Below are positions 5,995 through 9,937 of a DNA stretch of 9,937 nt, one piece after another; the first letter of the stretch is position 1, and each line of letters begins with the position of its first letter. Made by a program: the position numbers and the translations under genes. The notes beneath the pieces were generated by a model. The model did not search any database, was not told the DNA's origin, and saw only the letters and a list, made by a program, of their open reading frames with translations. Source of the stretch: Bacteroidota bacterium (GTDB lineage: Bacteria > Bacteroidota > Rhodothermia > Balneolales > HLUCCA01); the NCBI GenBank assembly GCA_003448835.1, contig DLXM01000320.1, forward strand, positions 1-9,937, given 5' to 3'.

Positions 5995-6219
5995 ATGAAA
6001 CATCCAAATAAGGAGATTTAAAAAGCGATAGTTTACGCTCTTTCGAAGAAATGGAAGTTGGTTTCAACAGGATCAACTTCTCACGCATGGGCAAGATTGC
6101 GCTGTCCGGAACAGTCCCGTTTTGGATGTATAATTTCTATTTGGAGTACACCGCGTGTCCCAATTCATCATGCCAGACATATTCTTAAAATTGTTGATCA
6201 GTGTCCACATAGTCTATGA
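5995..6219 (+). pseudogene. HicA-like toxin-type small gene interrupted by an in-frame TAA
   Basis: From ATG 5995 the frame reads MKHPNKEI, then TAA at 6019-6021 (codon 9), then continues as KAIVYALSKKWKLVSTGS and onward to TGA at 6217-6219. That is 74 codons plus the terminal stop. The post-stop part keeps HicA-like features: an N-terminal helix, a W-K-L-V strand, a GSTSHAWARLRCP segment with a potential catalytic His30, and the tail SIWSTPRVPIHHARHILKIVD. It matches my memory of a family beginning 'MKHPNKxIxxAI' that is paired with an HTH protein. The final TGA overlaps the ATG of the next gene (ATGA), as expected for a coupled toxin-antitoxin pair. No alternative ATG lies in frame after the TAA, so the toxin is probably inactive, unless the stop is a sequencing error. 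One base change (e.g. CAA, GAA or AAA to TAA) explains it. Confidence 0.7.
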
Positions 6220-6773
6220 ATTCCATGAAAGAATTTGATTTTTCGTTAGTTCTCTATTCTGATAATATCTCGTTCGAGATACTGGAGTCGCTTTTGGTAG
6301 ATTCTGAACTGACCGATGCTACCATTTCTCAACGGAATGGTACTTTTTACCTGGATTTCACACGTTCCGGGTCCAATTTAACTGATACTATTCTTACGAC
6401 AATCATTGATATTGAAAATAAAACTCCATTCAAAATATGTAGAATTGAACCATCAGACATTGTTACGAGTGCCGAAATCGCCCGTCGATTAGGCCGATCT
6501 CGTCAGTCAGTACAACAATTAATAAGTGGCTCGAGAGGAAGCGGGGACTTTCCACAACCCGAAGCCGGAATCACAACTAAAACGCTGTTTTGGAGCTGGA
6601 CAGATGTTGTTAGTTGGTTTTTGGAGGTTTCAATCATCTCGGATCGATCTCTTTATTATGATGCCATGTCAATTAAAGCGCTAAATATTGCACTATCCTA
6701 TCGAGATTCTAAAGAGTTGAATCAGTCAATTGGTATCGTTTTAAATCGGTTGAATGTTGAATCAGTATTGTAA
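6216..6773 (+). CDS. Helix-turn-helix protein, putative antitoxin/regulator paired with the HicA-like gene
   Basis: This 185-residue protein has an alpha/beta N-terminal part (about 5-78, with the strands SLVLYSD and GTFYLDFTR). A helix-turn-helix at about 83-104 (VTSAEIARRLGRSRQSVQQLI) follows. A wing-like segment (FPQPEAGITTKTLFWSW) and a W-x2-V-x2-W helix come next, resembling AlpA/MerR-type excisionase folds. A helical C-terminus completes it. The first ATG overlaps the stop of the HicA-like frame by ATGA; a second in-frame ATG at 6225 is an alternative start. HTH proteins of this pattern commonly follow HicA-like genes, so a DNA-binding antitoxin that represses its own promoter is the likely role. 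Unlike its partner, this gene is intact. The function is inferred from architecture and context. Confidence 0.78.
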   Translation: MNSMKEFDFSLVLYSDNISFEILESLLVDSELTDATISQRNGTFYLDFTRSGSNLTDTILTTIIDIENKTPFKICRIEPSDIVTSAEIARRLGRSRQSVQQLISGSRGSGDFPQPEAGITTKTLFWSWTDVVSWFLEVSIISDRSLYYDAMSIKALNIALSYRDSKELNQSIGIVLNRLNVESVL

Positions 6774-6857
6774 TTGTTTAGCTACCAAATATCATTGGAA
6801 ACATCCCCAACTACTCAGAATCCCTCTAGATTCACCACAAATTTCACCTCAGAAAAC

Positions 6858-6884
6858 GACTAATTATATAAAATTTAATTAGTC
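6858..6884. repeat. 9-bp inverted repeat, possible terminator or operator
   Basis: GACTAATTA (6858-6866) and TAATTAGTC (6876-6884) are exact reverse complements separated by 9 nt. The repeat lies 85 bp after the HTH gene. It could end that transcript, but no T-tract follows and the stem is AT-rich. Two bases later comes a second palindrome, so an operator pair for the kinase promoter is equally possible. Confidence 0.4.
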
Positions 6885-6886
6885 AG

Positions 6887-6899
6887 TAATAAGTTATTA
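6887..6899. promoter_or_regulatory. TAATAAGTTATTA palindrome next to a TATCTTTA promoter-like word
   Basis: TAATAA-G-TTATTA is a perfect 6+1+6 palindrome whose right arm overlaps TATCTTTA (6898-6905). Its left part, TAATAAGTTA, recurs exactly on the - strand at 4020-4011, in the control region of the B12-sensor operon. A shared regulator is possible, though the low-complexity AT content makes coincidence a real alternative. Confidence 0.3.
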
Positions 6900-7086
6900 T
6901 CTTTACTATGTGTATAGATTTACACCTGTTGATATTTTAATGCCTGTGATTTTTTGGGTCTTTAGTCATTGGCGTTTCATTTGATTATATCAATCGTCGC
7001 TAATTTTTTTTAAAATCATCTCGATGTCATGTGATTGTTTAATTTCTACTCCATTTTTTTAACGTCTACTCGATCAATTTTCAACT

Positions 7087-9937
7087 ATGGACAACTCCAA
7101 GATTTTAGAAAGTAAACTGGCTCAACGTGAAGCTGAATTATCACTCATCAACGCTGTTCAGGAAGGCATCCTCGCTAAAAAAGCCATGCCGGAGATCTAT
7201 GAGTTAATTGGGGATCGATTAAAAACGATATTCGATGCACAGGTCACTTCGATCATGACCTTTGACCATAATACACAACTCGAGCATTTTCAGTATTTGT
7301 TCGAAGACGGGAAACGTCTCTATCCCGATTCCAGACCGCTGAATAAAATCAGACAGATAATTATAGAATCTAAAGATGTGCTTCTGGTCAATGAAAATGC
7401 AGAAGAGAATATGACAAAATTGACCGGCGAAAAACTGGTTGCTGTCCCCGGAACCCAAAAGCCAAGTTCTTTACTTTTTGTCCCCCTGATCATTAATGAT
7501 ACCGTTATCGGATGCCTCACATTACAGCATTTGACCAAAGAAAATGCATTCAATCAGTCGGATGTTCAATTGCTCAGTACATTGGCAAATAGCATTAGTC
7601 TTGCTTTGGAAAACGCACGACTTTTTAATGAATCCGAAAAACGAAGTGCCGAAATGTCGGTGATCAATAGCGTCCAGGCTGGACTCGTAGCTGAAATGGA
7701 CATGCAGGATATTTATGATCTGGTCGGTGATCGTATTCGGGATTTATTTGATGCTCAGGTTACTTCCATCATTACCTTTAACCTCAAGACGAAAACGGAG
7801 AATTTTCAGTATCTGTTTGAGTCCGGCGAACGCCTCTATCCTAAATCACGTCCGTATGATAAATTCAGAGAGAAATTAATTCAAGAAAAAACCCCAATTT
7901 TATTTAATCAACGGGTGCTTGAAAAACTTTCTGAAATAAATGGTACTCCTTTTGAACCAGTACCGGGTACCATTATGCCAAAATCGGCCTTGTATGTCCC
8001 TATGATTGTGAGTGACGAGGCAAAGGGGTACATAACTCTACAAAATTACGATCGTGAGCACGCTTTTTCTGATTCGGATGTCCGTTTGTTAAATACGCTA
8101 GCCAATAGCTTGAGTATTGCCCTTGAAAATGCTCGTCTGTTCAAGGAAACCAACAAATTACTGGCGATAACAGAGCAACGAAATGCGGAATTAGCCGTCA
8201 TCAACAGTGTGCAGGATGGACTTGTGCGCGAAATGAATATGGAGGCAATTTATACACTGGTCGGTGAAAAAATATGTGAGGTTCTGAATACTCAAACGAT
8301 GATTATTCGCACGTTTGACCATGATGCCGGAATTGAGCATTGGCGCTACGCGGTCGAAAATGGTGTACGGATTTTAGTTGATCCACGTCCTTATAATTGG
8401 GCCAATAAGATTCTTGTTGAAACGAAAAAAAGTGTATTAGTTAATCGAGACTACGTTAAAACATCGAAAGAACATGGTGGAAGTGGTGTGGTTAAAGGTT
8501 TGCCTCCAAAGTCTGCTATTTTTATCCCCATGCTCGTTGGAGATGTGGTGGTCGGATCTGTAAGTATGCAAAATGTCGAAAAGGAAGATGCGTTTTCTGA
8601 ATCGGATGTCCGATTGATCACAACCTTGACCAATAGTATGAGTGTGGCGCTAGAAAATGCCCGACTTTTTAGTGAAACGGAACAACGAAATGCCGAACTC
8701 GCGGTAATTAACAGTGTCCAGGCCGGACTCGTGGCAGAGATGGATCTTCAGGGGATTTATGATCTGGTTGGCGACCGCGTCAGAGACATGTTCGATTCGC
8801 AGGTGACACTTATCGCAACATTTGATCACGATGAGAAAACCGAAGATATTCATTATGTTTTTGAGGATGGACGCCGAATATATCCCCCAAAACGACCATA
8901 TGACGGTGTCAGGCAATATTTAATAGATAATCGCAAGTTTATACATATTAATGAGAATGCAGAGAAAGAGTTGATTGCATTTAAAGGAACAGGAAAGGCC
9001 GCTCCCGGGACAGAATTCCCAAAATCAATGGTGTATGTCCCACTAGTCATTGGTGATACAGTGCGTGGATACGTCAGTTTACAAAATCTGGATAAAGAGT
9101 ATGCTTTTAGTGATTCGGATGTTCGATTGCTCAGTACGCTGGCGAACAGTATGAGTGTTGCCCTTGAAAACGCTCGACTTTTTAATGAAACGACCCGACT
9201 CCTGGGTGAAACCGAGCAACGCGCCACGGAGCTTCAAACCGTAAATAGTGTCAGTAAAGCGATTGTTTCCCAGCTTGAATTACACGCTTTGATCAAATTC
9301 GTTGGCGAACAAATGAAAGAGACGTTTAAGGCAGACATTGTGTTTCTGGCAGTACATGATCAGAAAACCAATATGTTGCACTTCCCTTATTGGTATGGTG
9401 ATATTGCGGAATCCCGTCCCTTTGGAAATGGAATCACCGAGAACATCATCATGAAAAAAGAGTCGCTTCTGATCAATCAGAATGTGGAAGAAGCCTACAA
9501 CGAAATCAAAGCAGAGAAAAAAGGGGAAATGGTGGAGTCCTTTTTGGGTGTTCCAATTATTGCCGGAACCGAAGCCATTGGTGTAATCAGTGTCCAAAGT
9601 AAGGAGCGAGGTAAGCAATTTAGTGAGGCCGACCAGCGATTATTGAGCACCATCGCGGCCAATGTGGGGATAGCTATGCAAAATGCCGAAGCATATCAAA
9701 AATTACAGGAAGCACTGCATCATCTGAAGGAAGCTCAATCTCAACTGGTTCAACAGGAAAAACTTGCCAGTTTGGGACAGCTAACCGCCGGAATTGCCCA
9801 CGAAATCAAAAATCCGTTGACCCCGATCCAGCTCTCAGCCGAACGACTAGAGATGAAGCTCGCCAACAAATTGCAAGAGCCAGAACAAGCCTTGCTGACC
9901 AAATCCGTCAAGACCATCGTCGACCAGGTCGACGCCA
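7087..9937 (+). CDS. Multi-GAF sensor histidine kinase, 3'-truncated by the window
   Basis: The frame runs from ATG 7087 without a stop to the window end, giving 950 full codons. TAA at 7060-7062 lies upstream in frame and no other ATG intervenes, so this start is well set. Five GAF domains follow one another at about residues 20-178, 192-352, 371-530, 540-700 and 719-868. They are linked by helices of the form [10 protein letters not shown]...[16 protein letters not shown] coiled coil (868-895) leads to the HisKA motif [25 protein letters not shown] with phospho-acceptor His905. This form resembles NtrY-like kinases. The ATPase domain and any receiver domain lie beyond the window. No membrane segment or signal peptide is visible, so it should sense a cytosolic cue; GAF ligands include nucleotides, haem and bilins, but none can be assigned. 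The preceding gene is in the same orientation but 313 bp away, so it probably has its own promoter. Confidence 0.93.
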   Translation, partial: MDNSKILESKLAQREAELSLINAVQEGILAKKAMPEIYELIGDRLKTIFDAQVTSIMTFDHNTQLEHFQYLFEDGKRLYPDSRPLNKIRQIIIESKDVLLVNENAEENMTKLTGEKLVAVPGTQKPSSLLFVPLIINDTVIGCLTLQHLTKENAFNQSDVQLLSTLANSISLALENARLFNESEKRSAEMSVINSVQAGLVAEMDMQDIYDLVGDRIRDLFDAQVTSIITFNLKTKTENFQYLFESGERLYPKSRPYDKFREKLIQEKTPILFNQRVLEKLSEINGTPFEPVPGTIMPKSALYVPMIVSDEAKGYITLQNYDREHAFSDSDVRLLNTLANSLSIALENARLFKETNKLLAITEQRNAELAVINSVQDGLVREMNMEAIYTLVGEKICEVLNTQTMIIRTFDHDAGIEHWRYAVENGVRILVDPRPYNWANKILVETKKSVLVNRDYVKTSKEHGGSGVVKGLPPKSAIFIPMLVGDVVVGSVSMQNVEKEDAFSESDVRLITTLTNSMSVALENARLFSETEQRNAELAVINSVQAGLVAEMDLQGIYDLVGDRVRDMFDSQVTLIATFDHDEKTEDIHYVFEDGRRIYPPKRPYDGVRQYLIDNRKFIHINENAEKELIAFKGTGKAAPGTEFPKSMVYVPLVIGDTVRGYVSLQNLDKEYAFSDSDVRLLSTLANSMSVALENARLFNETTRLLGETEQRATELQTVNSVSKAIVSQLELHALIKFVGEQMKETFKADIVFLAVHDQKTNMLHFPYWYGDIAESRPFGNGITENIIMKKESLLINQNVEEAYNEIKAEKKGEMVESFLGVPIIAGTEAIGVISVQSKERGKQFSEADQRLLSTIAANVGIAMQNAEAYQKLQEALHHLKEAQSQLVQQEKLASLGQLTAGIAHEIKNPLTPIQLSAERLEMKLANKLQEPEQALLTKSVKTIVDQVDA
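7144..9240 (+). repeat. Four tandem GAF-coding repeat units inside the kinase gene
   Basis: Four in-frame units start at about 7144, 7660, 8197 and 8704 (residues 20, 192, 371 and 540), with spacings of 172, 179 and 169 residues and 179 to the fifth GAF. Each begins (V/L)INSVQxGL and ends [25 protein letters not shown]. The ends are alike even in DNA, for example tcggatgt-cgattg and cttgaaaa-gctcg in several units. This indicates internal duplication. Unit 3 has diverged most of the four, and the fifth GAF at 9241 is clearly older. Confidence 0.8.

Larger units (their letters stand above)
6774..7086. other. AT-rich intergenic region upstream of the multi-GAF kinase
   Basis: These 313 bp have no convincing ORF. 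They hold a 9-bp inverted repeat at 6858-6884 and an adjacent palindrome at 6887-6899. A TATCTTTA word (6898-6905) is one mismatch from a Bacteroidota -7 element. A second weak promoter-like pair is TTTG (6980-6983), 17 nt, TAATTTTT (7001-7008). T-rich runs occur at 7002-7011 and 7053-7060. The region should contain the end of the HTH transcript and the promoter of the kinase gene; neither can be fixed precisely. Confidence 0.45.

Noticed and set aside
6022..6219. Reading the HicA-like gene as a shorter intact gene starting after the TAA
   Set aside because: No ATG occurs in this frame after the stop. The only early alternative, TTG at 6058, would remove the conserved N-terminal helix.
7219..9618. 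Antisense ORFs up to 124 residues opposite the multi-GAF kinase
   Set aside because: They recur at the same place in successive GAF units, as expected for reverse-frame shadows of a repeated coding sequence.

Overview
The window looks like a moderately AT-rich bacterial chromosome, probably from the Bacteroidota or a related FCB lineage. This rests on weak Shine-Dalgarno signals, TATCTTTG-like promoter words, a 'DLKEP' histidine kinase and a tandem-GAF kinase. No rRNA or other taxonomic marker is present, so the assignment is tentative. I see no RNA genes, insertion sequences or CRISPR arrays.

Layout. (1) 1-228, + strand: 3' part of an XRE/HigA-type antitoxin. (2) 309-1310, - strand: luciferase-like flavin monooxygenase, convergent with the antitoxin. 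(3) 3949-1374, - strand: a tightly packed three-gene operon (gaps of 2 and 0 bp). It encodes an antibiotic-biosynthesis-monooxygenase-fold protein, a cobalamin-binding sensor and a soluble sensor histidine kinase. The cobalamin protein carries both the DxHxxG B12-ligand motif and the W-x9-EH motif of CarH/LitR photoreceptors, but has no MerR DNA-binding domain. (4) 4340-5599, - strand: type II NADH dehydrogenase, with about 390 bp of AT-rich non-coding DNA between it and the operon. (5) 5680-6773: a toxin-antitoxin-like locus. A small antitoxin-like ORF on the - strand diverges from a HicA-like gene (broken by an in-frame TAA at codon 9) and an overlapping intact helix-turn-helix gene. The 114-bp divergent region holds two palindromes sharing GTCAA/TTGAC half-sites, each overlapping the -35 of one of two opposed promoter candidates. 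(6) 7087 to the right edge, + strand: a very long sensor kinase with five tandem GAF domains and the start of the HisKA domain, cut by the window end.

How they may work together. The most notable unit is the monooxygenase / B12-sensor / kinase operon. It looks like a light- or cobalamin-responsive pathway in which the CarH-type sensing module is wired to a histidine kinase rather than to a DNA-binding domain. No response regulator is present in the window, so the output is unknown. The second unit is a divergently controlled, apparently degraded HicA-like toxin-antitoxin locus.
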